The notes beneath the pieces were generated by a model. The model had not been told where the DNA came from. It saw nothing but the letters and a program-made list of their open reading frames with translations, and did no database searches. The position numbers were made by a program, and so were the translations under genes. Shown piece by piece: positions 35,837 to 45,389 of a stretch of DNA of 64,000 nucleotides. This stretch comes from a bacterium (GTDB lineage Bacteria > Zhuqueibacterota > QNDG01 > JAGLOF01), in the NCBI GenBank assembly GCA_016934955.1, contig JAFGRY010000043.1, forward strand, positions 30,966-94,965. The letters run 5' to 3'. How positions within the stretch are numbered: the first letter of the stretch is position 1; each line of letters begins with the position of its first letter.

Positions 35837-37393
35837 ATGAGAAAACGCCTCGTATTACTGACGCTCTGGTGCGGATTCTGTGTGCTCCAGGGATTCAGCC
35901 AGACCGTACCTGCAACAGGCATCGACTCAATCACGCCTGAAGAAATGAAGGCGCATGTCGTCTTCCTCGCGTCCGATCAGATGCGGGGGAGAAACACTCC
36001 CAGTCCGGAGCTTGACAGCTGTGCGTCCTTTATCGCCGCCGAGTTCGCGTCATACGGTCTCGAGCCGGCTGACCCGGACCACGGCTATTATCAGGTGTTC
36101 AATCTGCTGCGCACCAGGCTGGGGACACCCAACAGTTTTTCCGCCCGGATCTCAGGCATGGAAAAAGAGTACACCATTAAAAACGATTTTGTGCCGAATC
36201 ATGAAACGGGCAACGGCAGCGTCACCGACGCTCCGGTCGTGTTTGCCGGATACGGCATCACCGCACCGGAATACGGGTACGATGACTACACGGGAATCGA
36301 TGCCAAAGGGAAGGTGGTCATGGTGTTCAAGAACGAACCCCAGGCCGATGATCCGGCAAGCGCGTTCGAGGGGACAAAGAACACCGACTACGCTCAGTTC
36401 AGGGTCAAGATTGACAACGCTCTCGATCACGGGGCCGCGGGCATCGTCTTCCTGCCCGATCCCGGCGATCCGTTCCGGCGTCCCCCCAACTCCTGGCCGA
36501 GTCTGCTCAGAAATCCGCCTGAGGACGCGGTTCCGATGACGCTCGAAACACATACCGGAAAAACGCTCATCTGTATCACGGTCGGGAAAAAGGCCGCTGA
36601 AGAGCTGATTGCCGTATCGGGGAAAACAGTCGCGGAACTGTTCGAAGGCATTGACAGCAGCGGCAAACCGATGTCCTGTGACATACCGGGGCTCAGCGTC
36701 TCAATCACGACCACACTGAAAGGTGATAAAATCCCCGTTAACAATGTGGTCGGATTATGGGAAGGGAGAGATCCGCAGCTGAAGGACGAACTGATTGTCA
36801 TCGGCGGCCATTACGACCATGTCGGGGTCCAGAATGACACCATCATTTTCAACGGCGCCGATGACAACGCATCGGGAACAGCCGGCGTCCTGGAGATCGC
36901 CGAGGCCTTTTCCGAAGCCGGCGTTCATCCCAGGCGGACTCTCCTTTTCATCGCTTTTGCGGGTGAAGAGAAGGGGCTCTATGGATCACGGTTCTACGCC
37001 GAGCATCCTCTCTTTCCGCTGGAGAACACGGTAGCCATGCTCAATCTGGACATGATCAGCAGAAACGATTCCAATGAGGTAGCGGTTATCGGCACCCGTT
37101 CGAGTACCTCTCTGAAAGAGATCAATGAAAAGGCCAACGCGGAATATGTCCATCTGGACCTGGGGTATGACCAGGAACGCTACTTTCTCCAGAGCGATCA
37201 CTATTCGTTCTATAAAAAGAACGTTCCGGTCATTTTTTACAATACCAGGGACACGCCCGATCTGCACAAGCCCACGGACACCAGTGACAAGATCATTCCC
37301 GAAAAAATGGCGAAAATCGGCAGGCTCGTATTCGCCACCGCCTGGATCGCCGCGGAGCGGCAGGAAAGGCCCGATTTCGTGAAATTCAGGTAA
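35837..37393 (+). CDS. Exported M28-family zinc aminopeptidase (copy 2)
   Basis: A 518-residue protein with signal peptide (ending GFSQT). It has the same architecture as copy 1: PA-like insert APVVFAGYGITAPEYGYDDY, then GGHYDHVG, GADDNASGTAG, GEEKGLYGSRFY, LDMISRN and a final SDHYSFYKKNVPVIF. The late ligand region reads TPDLHKPTDT rather than DFHPDYHQTTDT. The two genes look like a tandem duplication separated by a lipoprotein gene. It ends 17 bases before a strong intrinsic terminator. Confidence 0.94.
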   Translation: MRKRLVLLTLWCGFCVLQGFSQTVPATGIDSITPEEMKAHVVFLASDQMRGRNTPSPELDSCASFIAAEFASYGLEPADPDHGYYQVFNLLRTRLGTPNSFSARISGMEKEYTIKNDFVPNHETGNGSVTDAPVVFAGYGITAPEYGYDDYTGIDAKGKVVMVFKNEPQADDPASAFEGTKNTDYAQFRVKIDNALDHGAAGIVFLPDPGDPFRRPPNSWPSLLRNPPEDAVPMTLETHTGKTLICITVGKKAAEELIAVSGKTVAELFEGIDSSGKPMSCDIPGLSVSITTTLKGDKIPVNNVVGLWEGRDPQLKDELIVIGGHYDHVGVQNDTIIFNGADDNASGTAGVLEIAEAFSEAGVHPRRTLLFIAFAGEEKGLYGSRFYAEHPLFPLENTVAMLNLDMISRNDSNEVAVIGTRSSTSLKEINEKANAEYVHLDLGYDQERYFLQSDHYSFYKKNVPVIFYNTRDTPDLHKPTDTSDKIIPEKMAKIGRLVFATAWIAAERQERPDFVKFR

Positions 37394-37410
37394 TAGCATT
37401 ACCTCGCAAA

Positions 37411-37443
37411 AAGGGGTGCCGGGTATCCGGCGCCCCTTTTTTT
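37411..37443 (+). terminator. Intrinsic terminator after the M28 operon
   Basis: GGGGTGCCGG (37413-37422), tetraloop GTAT, CCGGCGCCCC (37427-37436), followed by seven T. One G-U pair. A classical Rho-independent terminator for the plus strand. Confidence 0.93.
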
Positions 37444-37588
37444 ATCGATCGCTGCGAAGCGGCAGTGGCCTGTGCACTCCAGACAACAAAACAACACTTT
37501 TCACTCATGCTTTATCAGTTCCGGATTTTCCCTTGTTACCGGTGCCAATATTGTGTATATTTTTTTACCAGGCGGCAAGGAGAACAGC

Positions 37589-39769
37589 GTGAACGGTAAA
37601 ATAATATGCATCTCGAACAGACTTCCCATCAAGATTGAAGACGAGATATCCCCCACATCAGGCGGCCTCGTCTCCGCCCTGCGCGGAGTCAAGGGCAGTT
37701 ATGATATGGCCTGGATCGGCTGGGCCGAGATAACATCCTCCGAGATGAGCCGTGATGAGATCGCCGCTCTTATTCAGGAAAACTTCAATTATCATCCGGT
37801 ATTCCTCTCACCCCGGGAAGTTGAGGAATACTATTTCGGATTCTCGAATTCGACTATCTGGCCGCTGCTTCACTACATGTCCAATCTCATGCAGAACGAG
37901 CCCGGGTGGTACACCACCTACAAGCAGGTCAATGAAACGTTCGCCGACGCCGTTACCGCTGTGTATGAACCGGGCGATCTCATCTGGATCCACGATTATC
38001 ACCTCATGCTTCTTCCCAGTATGCTCCGGCACCGGCTGCCCGGGGCCAAAATCGGGTTCTTTCTCCATACCCCGTTTCCCTCCTTTGAAATCTGGCGGAC
38101 CCATCCATACCGCCAGGAGCTGCTCTCCGGCCTGCTCGGCGCCGACCTCGTCGGATTCCACACCTTCGGTTATTCACGGCATTTCCGCAGCTCCGTAATG
38201 CGGCTTCTTGGATATGAAGCCGAAATAAATAAAATTATCCACGACCACCATATCACGCACATCGGAGTCTTTCCCATCGGCATCGATTCCGAGGCCTTTG
38301 AAGAGACATTATCCACGCGTTCCTACAACAGACAGTATCAGCGGCTGAAAAAGGAGTTCCGGAAAACGAAAGTGGTTCTCAACGTGGAGCGGCTCGATTA
38401 CACAAAGGGAATCCCGAGAAAGCTGCAGGCAATCGAACTCTTTCTCGAAAAATACCCTGAGCAGCGAAACAAGGTTGTCTTCATCATTCAGGTGGTGCCC
38501 TCCCGGGAAACCATCGAATCCTATCAGGATATACGGGAACAGATCGAGCTCGCCATCAGCAGAATAAATGGCAAATACGCGACGACATCGAATACTCCGA
38601 TCCACTATATTTATCACGCCATTCCTTTTGAAGAGCTCTGCGCCCTCTATGAAATATCAGATGTCGCGTTTGTGGCGCCCCTCAGGGACGGGATGAATCT
38701 CGTTGCCAAGGAGTATCTCGCCTGCCAGCGGAACAACAACGGTGTTCTGGTTCTCAGTGAATTCGCCGGCGCGTCCCAGGAGCTGTTCAACGCTCTGCTG
38801 ATAAATCCCTTCAATACCGAGCAGGTGGCCGATACGCTCCAGTTCGCGCTCACCATGGATCAGGAAGACATCCGGGAACGGATGTACCCGATGATCAAAA
38901 AAGTGTACAAATATGACGCCCGGCAGTGGGCCGACGATTTTATCAGGTCGCTTACGGTAATCGACGGTGACGAGCGGCTGGCAGATGCACCGGTGCTGTT
39001 TTCCGACGATGATCTGCGGCAGCTCGCACAGCATGAAAGCATCGCTCTCTTTCTCGATTATGACGGTACACTGAGAGAATTCGTCAATCAGCCGGAAAAA
39101 GCCGTACCGGGAAAAAAGCTGCTGAAGCTAATTCGGGAGTTGACCGACCTCCCCGGCGTCGATGTGTATATCATCAGCGGCAGGAAAAAGGAATTCATGG
39201 ACAAGCATCTTTCCCGAATCGGAGCCACGCTGATATCGGAACACGGGCTCTTTTACCGGTCTCCCGTCCTGAAAAAATGGCAAAGCATAAAAACCCTGGT
39301 AGATCTGAGCTGGAAGGAACAGATCACCGAGGTGTTCAATCAATACGCGCTTTCCACCCCCGGCGCCTTCGTCGAGACCAAGGCCGCCTCCGTTGTCTGG
39401 CACTACCGCAGCGCCGATCCGGAATTCGGTCAGTGGAAAGCGAGCCAGCTGCTCGGCGAGCTCTACGAAGTCGTCTCAAATCTGCCGGTCCAGATCTCAC
39501 AGGGGCAGAAAATTGTGGAAATTTCATCATCCGAAATCAACAAAGGGGCGGCGCTCGCTCATTTCATCTCGACCTGCCGCTACAGCCGTGTTCTCTGCAT
39601 CGGGGATGACGTCACCGACGAATCGATGTTCGTCCTGGAAGATCCCTCTATCATTTCAATCAAAGTCGGAATGGGCAAGACCCGGGCCGCCTTTCGACTC
39701 CCCTCGCCTCAGCATGTCAGGGATATGCTCGAACGGTTCATTGAGTGGAAGCGTTCCCCGGCATCATGA
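37589..39769 (+). CDS. otsAB: Fused trehalose-6-phosphate synthase and phosphatase (OtsA-OtsB)
   Basis: A 726-residue bifunctional enzyme. GTG 37589 is the start (AAGGAG 6 bases upstream); an upstream in-frame extension has no ribosome-binding site. Residues 1-460 are the GT20 synthase domain, with SNRLP, GGLVSAL, WIHDYHLMLLP and VERLDYTKGIP. It joins UDP- or ADP-glucose to glucose-6-phosphate. From about 480 the HAD phosphatase starts: DYDGT with Asp490 and Asp492, ISGR, and GDDVTDE. It removes the phosphate to give trehalose, an osmo- and stress protectant. Same-chain fusion is common in FCB bacteria. Confidence 0.97.
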   Translation: MNGKIICISNRLPIKIEDEISPTSGGLVSALRGVKGSYDMAWIGWAEITSSEMSRDEIAALIQENFNYHPVFLSPREVEEYYFGFSNSTIWPLLHYMSNLMQNEPGWYTTYKQVNETFADAVTAVYEPGDLIWIHDYHLMLLPSMLRHRLPGAKIGFFLHTPFPSFEIWRTHPYRQELLSGLLGADLVGFHTFGYSRHFRSSVMRLLGYEAEINKIIHDHHITHIGVFPIGIDSEAFEETLSTRSYNRQYQRLKKEFRKTKVVLNVERLDYTKGIPRKLQAIELFLEKYPEQRNKVVFIIQVVPSRETIESYQDIREQIELAISRINGKYATTSNTPIHYIYHAIPFEELCALYEISDVAFVAPLRDGMNLVAKEYLACQRNNNGVLVLSEFAGASQELFNALLINPFNTEQVADTLQFALTMDQEDIRERMYPMIKKVYKYDARQWADDFIRSLTVIDGDERLADAPVLFSDDDLRQLAQHESIALFLDYDGTLREFVNQPEKAVPGKKLLKLIRELTDLPGVDVYIISGRKKEFMDKHLSRIGATLISEHGLFYRSPVLKKWQSIKTLVDLSWKEQITEVFNQYALSTPGAFVETKAASVVWHYRSADPEFGQWKASQLLGELYEVVSNLPVQISQGQKIVEISSSEINKGAALAHFISTCRYSRVLCIGDDVTDESMFVLEDPSIISIKVGMGKTRAAFRLPSPQHVRDMLERFIEWKRSPAS

Positions 39770-39856
39770 AAAGCCGATTGATCTCAAGAATTGCACGCAA
39801 CATTTATCCGCCATGCCGGTATACTCATATATCACTTTTACCTGCATGGAGAACTG

Positions 39857-40753
39857 ATGATGAAACATATCCGACACCGCGGCACACGCCTCTTTTGCCT
39901 CGCCGTACTGATCCTGTCCGCAGCAGCCGCAATCACCGCTGAAGAAACGGGAAGAGTCCAGACAGATCCCGAATCCTGGAAACTCACCTACCGATTCCTT
40001 CCCGGCCGAACACTGACCTACAATGCTGAATTCGACCAGACCGTCACCGGAGAGTTCAACGGTGAAACCACGGACATCGGCGGTACAGCCAGGGGGCTTT
40101 TTTCACTCACGGGCACCGGCACCGGCGAGGAGGGTGCCTCTCGTATTACCGTCGTTATCGACTCGCTTGCCGCTGAGCACAACGGCAGCCTGGCCGGACG
40201 CAGCATCGATGCCGGCGGTGCGGTCGGCAAACCCTTCAGCATGACCATGACGCCCCGGGGCACCATCAGCGGATTCAGCGGTGATGACACGCTGCGAACC
40301 GGAATGGGATTCAATGGCCCGGGCCGTTTCCTCGCCTCCCATTTCTTCCGGTATTACGGCGGTGACTTCTTTCCTCTCCTCCCGGAGAATCCCCTGAGAG
40401 AGGGCGAACCATACACTACTGAAGAGACCTACGTGATGGACGTCAGTCCCGTGGAGATGCATTTTGCCGTCGCCTATACATACACCGTTACCGGAAAAGA
40501 GGTGATTGACGGCATCGAATGCCTCAAAATCAACATGCACAGCAAAGGCACCATCGATACACCGGCTGAGAGCGGCCCGGTGAGACTGGAAGGAGATTTC
40601 GAGGCCGAGACCCTGTTCTGGTTCGACGTCGAACGGGGTGTCATCGTCCGGTGTTCGTATGACCAGTTTATGGAAGCGTCGATGTCCCGGCAGGATCGCG
40701 GTGTCATTTCCTACAGCATCGAAAACAGGATCACCTATACGCTGATACAGTAA
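39857..40753 (+). CDS. Exported paralogue of the lipoprotein at 34930
   Basis: A 298-residue protein starting at ATG 39857 (GGAG 5 bases upstream; a second ATG follows at once). It has a signal peptide ending at about ITAEE and no lipobox, so it is probably free in the periplasm. The layout follows the lipoprotein at 34930: TYRFLPGRTLTYNAEF, KPFSMTMTPRGTISGFSG, then VIDGIECLKINMHSKGTID. Beta-rich; no catalytic residues are obvious. It lies 87 bases after otsAB and ends before a terminator. Confidence 0.75.
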   Translation: MMKHIRHRGTRLFCLAVLILSAAAAITAEETGRVQTDPESWKLTYRFLPGRTLTYNAEFDQTVTGEFNGETTDIGGTARGLFSLTGTGTGEEGASRITVVIDSLAAEHNGSLAGRSIDAGGAVGKPFSMTMTPRGTISGFSGDDTLRTGMGFNGPGRFLASHFFRYYGGDFFPLLPENPLREGEPYTTEETYVMDVSPVEMHFAVAYTYTVTGKEVIDGIECLKINMHSKGTIDTPAESGPVRLEGDFEAETLFWFDVERGVIVRCSYDQFMEASMSRQDRGVISYSIENRITYTLIQ

Positions 40754-40799
40754 CCCCGCTTCCCTGCTGCAGTCCGCCAAAGACAGGCCGACACACACG

Positions 40800-40836
40800 C
40801 GACCGGTATGCGCTTTACGCATGTACCGGTCGTTTT
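40800..40836 (+). terminator. Intrinsic terminator
   Basis: CGACCGGTATGCG (40800-40812) pairs with CGCATGTACCGGTCG (40818-40832; two-base bulge), followed by TTTT. It closes the gene ending at 40753. Apart from this hairpin and a candidate promoter at 40981-41010, I see nothing in the 312-base gap to 41066. Confidence 0.75.
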
Positions 40837-40980
40837 CTATTACCGCGGATGCTGTTTCACCCGCCGGACCGCCGGCATCCCGATTCCCGCATATAGCCGT
40901 TACTTCCGGCTGCCCCCGCCCCGGACCGTATTTCCCGATCAGGGATTTTTCTCTATGAATAACCGGGCGATATCACTACC

Positions 40981-41010
40981 TTGTCACCATGACGGGTTTC
41001 ACACAATAAT
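40981..41010 (+). promoter_or_regulatory. Candidate sigma-70 promoter
   Basis: TTGTCA (40981-40986), an 18-base spacer, then AATAAT (41005-41010), each one base from consensus. It lies 56 bases before the ATG of the exported protein at 41066. Confidence 0.45.
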
Positions 41011-41065
41011 GTGCCTGCGCATGCGTTCATTCTTAATGTAAACACATTCACAGAGGGGTGATACG

Positions 41066-41827
41066 ATGAAAAAGATGACACATCTGATCCTGGTACTCGC
41101 TCTGGCAGGATTCACCGCCGGACTCTCTGCCCAGGAAACCGACATCGAACCGGCATCTGAAGCGGCCGAGGGGCTCGACCTGCACGCGGTAAGCGAGCTC
41201 TTCAAGGAAGCCGCGGATCTGGAGAGTTTTGAAAAAACGCTCAACGACCCGGAGACAGGGATCAACAATCTGGATCTCGATGACAACGGGGAGGTCGATT
41301 ATATCAGAGTGGTGGAAGAGAATGCGGGCAACGCGCGTCTCATCATTCTTCAGGTACCGCTTGCCGATGATGACTATCAGGACGTGGCGACAATCGAGGT
41401 TGAGCCAGGGGAGAATGATGAGTACGATATGCAGGTAACCGGAGATGAAGTGATATACGGACCTGACTACTACGTCGCCCCGGTACACGTACGAATCGCC
41501 ACCTGGCCGATCATTCGCTGGCTGTACCGGCCCGGATACCGTCCCTATGTTTCCGTCTACCGCTTCGGGCACTACCCCCGCTGGTGGAAACCCCGGCGGC
41601 CGGTGACCTACACCGTGTACCGCACGAGAGTGGTGCCCTACCGGGCCCGGCCCACCTTCCGGGTGACGCATACGCGGCGCGTGACGGTTGTTCACCGGGT
41701 ACACTATGCGCCGAGGGCATCGGTCAAGGTGAAAAAGACAACGATTGTCAAACCCGCGGGCCGGCCGGCACGGGTCAGGCAAACGACCGTCAGACGGGGC
41801 GGTGCAGCAACGCGGGTGCGCAAATAA
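41066..41827 (+). CDS. Exported protein with acidic loop and very basic C-terminus
   Basis: A 253-residue protein with signal peptide (to about residue 22, GLSAQ). After a helical region it has NNLDLDDNGEVDYIRVVEE, an EF-hand-like Asp-rich loop that may bind calcium, then a conserved beta strand set (ARLIILQVPLADDDYQDVATIEVE). From about residue 135 the chain is rich in Arg, Tyr and Trp (YRPGYRPYVSVYRFGHYPRWW), then almost pure Arg/Lys/Val/Thr to the end. Similar exported proteins occur in Bacteroidota; function is unknown. AGAGGGGTGA lies about 5 bases before the ATG. Confidence 0.78.
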   Translation: MKKMTHLILVLALAGFTAGLSAQETDIEPASEAAEGLDLHAVSELFKEAADLESFEKTLNDPETGINNLDLDDNGEVDYIRVVEENAGNARLIILQVPLADDDYQDVATIEVEPGENDEYDMQVTGDEVIYGPDYYVAPVHVRIATWPIIRWLYRPGYRPYVSVYRFGHYPRWWKPRRPVTYTVYRTRVVPYRARPTFRVTHTRRVTVVHRVHYAPRASVKVKKTTIVKPAGRPARVRQTTVRRGGAATRVRK

Positions 41828-41856
41828 CCATACTCCAGTGCCATAGCGACCACCGG

Positions 41857-41915
41857 TGCCTGTGAAAAATCCGGATGTCTGCAGAGAGTGCGGACATCCG
41901 GATTTTTCACAGGCA
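41857..41915. terminator. Very long perfect hairpin, bidirectional terminator
   Basis: The arms at 41857-41879 and 41893-41915 are perfectly complementary over 23 bases (key part AAAAATCCGGATGTC/GACATCCGGATTTTT). The stem extends four more pairs, one of them G-U, to a 5-base loop. Runs of A and T on both sides of the GC core would give a terminator in either direction, between convergent genes. Confidence 0.85.
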
Positions 41916-41995
41916 TGTCCGGGGGGTCGGGACGGGACAGCGGCTCGTCATTTCCGCCAGCTGCCGGGTGAGCACGTTCCCCGGGACAGAAACAC

Positions 41996-43489
41996 TCAGC
42001 CGCCTCCAAGATCCAGCAGCAATTCCATGCACGTTCCATTGAGCAGGGTTACCCGCTTCGGATCAGCGGCTTCAGTATAGCAGCGGAACTCCGGTGCATT
42101 GCCCGAAGGACGAAGGTGGATTATCTCTTCACTGTCGAACGTCATCCTGACACCGTCGGTTCTGTCAATGGAAACACACCTGCCGCTGAGGCCGCCGAAC
42201 ACTCTCTCAGCTGCGCGCATGTCCCGCTTTGGGTTTCCGCTTGAAAACAGGTTCATGATCGCGGCGCTCCGTTCTTCGGGGAAATTCTTCAGCCGGTCAC
42301 TGCAGGTAAAGCGCGCCGGGAGATCCTGCAGCAATCCGGAAATTGGTTTTCCCGTCTCAACGGAAAGGAGAAACACTGCAAGCAGAACGATTAGCGCATC
42401 CCGGGTGGGAAGAGCCGGCAGCAGTGAGCCGAAGAGGGGAATGTCCGAATTGGTCAAAAAACCGCCGTTCGCTTCATAGCCGACGACCGCTGTGCCGTCC
42501 CGGGCGACCGCTTCGTTCATGGACTCGATCACGTAGGGGGATCCGATGCGTGTTCTGCGCACGTCCCTGAAGTAGCCGGACTTCTCCACCGCCGAGTTGC
42601 AGCTGACCGGGGTGCTCACCGAATCCGCACCCAGAAACCGCGCGGTCAGTATCCCCGCCACATCACCGCGCAGCCAGATGCCGTGTTCATCGGAAACGAG
42701 CGGACGATCGCTGTCACCGTCTGTTGAGACAATGCCGTCGAATCCATATTCTTTCGACCAGGCAGCGGCCAGTTCGGCATCTTCGGGTCTGATCGCCTCC
42801 GTATCGACCGGAATAAAGGATTCAGAAAACCCCAGGGGTGTGGCGTCCGCTCCCAGGCGTTGCAGGATATCAAATACGATCTCCCTCCCCACCGCCGAGT
42901 GCTGATAGACACCGACTTTTTTCCCGGCGAGGCAATCGGGGGGGAAAAGACTTAGATAGCGCTGCATGTACAGATGCCGCGCCGCACTCTCTTCGGGCCA
43001 CGGGTCTGCGGCAGGAGTGACGAAGGCGCCGGTACCCGTGAACATGTCATCGGCGATATCGACTTCCTGTTTGCGGATGGCCGCTTCGTCCGCCTTGAGT
43101 ATCTCTCCCGCCGGTTTGTTGAATTTGATCCCGTTGCGGTCCGCCGGTATATGACTGCCGGTCACCATGATCGCCGGAATACCGTGTGTTATGCCGTAGA
43201 GAGCAACAGCCGGTGAGGGAATCCGTCCGCAGTTGAGGGCACTGTACCCCATATCCCTCACCGCTCGGCGCACGGCCGCCATGATCCTGCCGGTGCTGGG
43301 GCGGAGATCGCCGGCAACGGCGACCCTCATGCCCGGGGACAATTCCTTGCTCCCCGCGAGATACTGCAGGAACCCCCTGGTATAGACATAACTTACCTGG
43401 TCCGTTATGTCATGTGCCGGCCCCCGGGCGCCGCTGGTACCGAAGCGAACGCCGCTGGCGTCCATGACCTGCTGAACGGTGACTTTCAT
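41996..43489 (-). CDS. Phosphoglucomutase/phosphomannomutase family enzyme
   Basis: A 497-residue alpha-D-phosphohexomutase. The phosphoserine loop is TGSHIPADRNG (Ser112), the Mg-binding loop DGDSDRP and the sugar-binding loop GYEANGGFL; SGNAPEFRCYTEA binds the phosphate. Conversion between hexose-1- and hexose-6-phosphates is expected. Phosphomannomutase, phosphoglucomutase or glucosamine mutase cannot be told apart by eye; GEMSGH-type discrimination is replaced by GYEANGG. AGGAG lies 7 bases before the ATG. The next gene on this strand upstream is a GT-C-like membrane protein. Confidence 0.93.
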   Translation of the reverse strand: MKVTVQQVMDASGVRFGTSGARGPAHDITDQVSYVYTRGFLQYLAGSKELSPGMRVAVAGDLRPSTGRIMAAVRRAVRDMGYSALNCGRIPSPAVALYGITHGIPAIMVTGSHIPADRNGIKFNKPAGEILKADEAAIRKQEVDIADDMFTGTGAFVTPAADPWPEESAARHLYMQRYLSLFPPDCLAGKKVGVYQHSAVGREIVFDILQRLGADATPLGFSESFIPVDTEAIRPEDAELAAAWSKEYGFDGIVSTDGDSDRPLVSDEHGIWLRGDVAGILTARFLGADSVSTPVSCNSAVEKSGYFRDVRRTRIGSPYVIESMNEAVARDGTAVVGYEANGGFLTNSDIPLFGSLLPALPTRDALIVLLAVFLLSVETGKPISGLLQDLPARFTCSDRLKNFPEERSAAIMNLFSSGNPKRDMRAAERVFGGLSGRCVSIDRTDGVRMTFDSEEIIHLRPSGNAPEFRCYTEAADPKRVTLLNGTCMELLLDLGGG

Positions 43490-43584
43490 GCCTGAACTCC
43501 TGTATTCGAATTACCGCTCTTTTCCGGTCCGCAGAACAGGAAGGTACGCTGCCTGCCGGTATTCGAGCCGCGGATGGGCGCCGG

Positions 43585-45192
43585 TCATCTGTCTTGCTCC
43601 CGATCGCTGAAGATGAATACCGTGCCCCGCGGGAGGGTCTTTTCAAAGCGGTGCAGCAGCGAGACCGCCTCCTCCGCGGCAGACTCGTCAACAGCAAAGA
43701 ACGAGACGCTGCGTTCCGCAGGACCGATTTTACGGTTCTCATCCATATCTATCACCAGTTCGCCCACCTTGATCCACTCTTTCGTGATGGCCGTGAACCA
43801 GCGCGGGTAGATCATCGCCAGCCGTACGTTCCGGGACCGAAGCAGCTCGTTCGTATACCTGAGATCGTTACTGTTCTCGAGCCGGGTGGTGAGCGCGCTC
43901 AGCGAACTGAGACCCCAGAGATCCAGAACGTAATTGGGATTTTTATAAGTGACGTAGCCGATATCGTTGACTGCAACCGGCCGCTTGTAATAGTCAACCG
44001 CGAACCGGTGCATCTGATAATGCTGTTCATATATATTATTGGAGGCATAGGGGATCGTTGACAGATCCCAGATATATTCGGAGCAGACAAGACAGCCCCC
44101 CGCGCTGACCAGGAGCGCGAATTTCCAGAACACTCGATTTTTCCGCTCATGTGTAAATAATGCCGCAACGGCGGGGGCCGCCATATGCCCGAGCAGGAGG
44201 AGAAGGAACACCCAGATATATATCTCATAGCGATGATACCAGCCGTAGCCTCCGATCGCGAGGTGAGCGGCGATGGCGGCCGCCCCCGCGGCTGCGAGAG
44301 CGCGATCCCGGGAAGACCGATCCGAGAGCAGGGCATACCCGAGCAGAATCAGCATTCCCGTCACGAGCAGCATGCCCTGGGGGGGACCGGCCAGGCTGTA
44401 CTTGAGATGATTGATCACCTCTCCGGGTAAAAATCCGGACTGGGTTTCGCCAAGCTTTAGCACGACTGAGGTGGGAAACACCCGGTGCCCGGCATGTACC
44501 AGGAAAAACGCGAATCCCCCCAGCGTCAGTCCCATGCCGGCGGTTGACAGAAGTACCGCCCGCCATTGCCTGCGCAACAGGAGATAGAGAACGGCGGCTC
44601 CCGACACCGCCATGTTCTCATACCGCACAAGGGGCGCGATGATGATCAGGGCCGTCAGCCAGGTACGGGAGCCCCTGTCCCGCGTGTCCCTGATCAGTTC
44701 CCGGGCCAGGGCCGTTACCAGCAGCACCTGCAGCACATGCTCCATTCCCGTAAATACCAATCCGATGAGATTCGAGCAGAGCACGAACAGCCCCAGCAAG
44801 AGAGTCATCACCGCTGTGCGGATCGGATTATTGTCGATTACGAGGCCATCGTCGAGCAGACGCCAGACGAAATAGAGGACGCCCAGGCCGAACAGAAGAT
44901 TGAGCAGCAGCGGTGTCCAGTGGCTCCCGGAGAGGGGTGCAAGCAGGAACGGCCAGATGATACTGGACGAAGGCGCGGAAAACTCCTGGGCATTGACCCC
45001 GTAATGGCCGTCCATGATATTTTCCGCGAGGGCGAGATGTATGTAGGGATCATCCAGTGTGTAGATGAACATGCCGTTATTGCCGGCAAGGATCAGGCCT
45101 GTCTCCAGCGCGGCGATCCCGAGAAAGAACATTCCCGCCAGCAGGAACGGCAGTACCCGCTGAAATGAACCGGGACGAGATACAGAATTCAT
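43585..45192 (-). CDS. Multi-pass GT-C-like membrane protein (putative glycosyltransferase)
   Basis: A 535-residue protein with about 10-12 hydrophobic segments in the first 390 residues and a soluble C-terminal part. The first outer loop holds TLDDPYIHLALAENIMDGHYG, where the Asp-Asp pair fits the acidic catalytic motif of GT-C glycosyltransferases (GT39-like). SAPSSSIIWPFLLAPL follows. The likely role is transfer of a sugar from a polyprenyl-linked donor to a cell-surface acceptor, but this is fold-level inference. AAGGGAG lies 8 bases before the ATG. It shares the strand with the phosphohexomutase, 95 bases apart. Confidence 0.72.
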   Translation of the reverse strand: MNSVSRPGSFQRVLPFLLAGMFFLGIAALETGLILAGNNGMFIYTLDDPYIHLALAENIMDGHYGVNAQEFSAPSSSIIWPFLLAPLSGSHWTPLLLNLLFGLGVLYFVWRLLDDGLVIDNNPIRTAVMTLLLGLFVLCSNLIGLVFTGMEHVLQVLLVTALARELIRDTRDRGSRTWLTALIIIAPLVRYENMAVSGAAVLYLLLRRQWRAVLLSTAGMGLTLGGFAFFLVHAGHRVFPTSVVLKLGETQSGFLPGEVINHLKYSLAGPPQGMLLVTGMLILLGYALLSDRSSRDRALAAAGAAAIAAHLAIGGYGWYHRYEIYIWVFLLLLLGHMAAPAVAALFTHERKNRVFWKFALLVSAGGCLVCSEYIWDLSTIPYASNNIYEQHYQMHRFAVDYYKRPVAVNDIGYVTYKNPNYVLDLWGLSSLSALTTRLENSNDLRYTNELLRSRNVRLAMIYPRWFTAITKEWIKVGELVIDMDENRKIGPAERSVSFFAVDESAAEEAVSLLHRFEKTLPRGTVFIFSDREQDR

Positions 45193-45389
45193 ATGCGTGA
45201 CTCCCTTTGAGGACGGTTACGGCAATGATGATCGCGGATAACGGGTGCGCTCTTCGCAGGTGCACCCTGTGCCGCTGTGTCAGATCCGTTTAAAATACAA
45301 ATAAAAAACAGGGACCGCAACCGGATAAATGACGCGGAGTCACAATAATGGAAATGGCCGGTTGAGAACACTGCGGAGGCGGGGATATA

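Noticed and set aside
40808..41041. 77-codon frame in the gap before 41066
   Set aside because: Starts within a terminator hairpin, lacks a ribosome-binding site and has no recognisable features.
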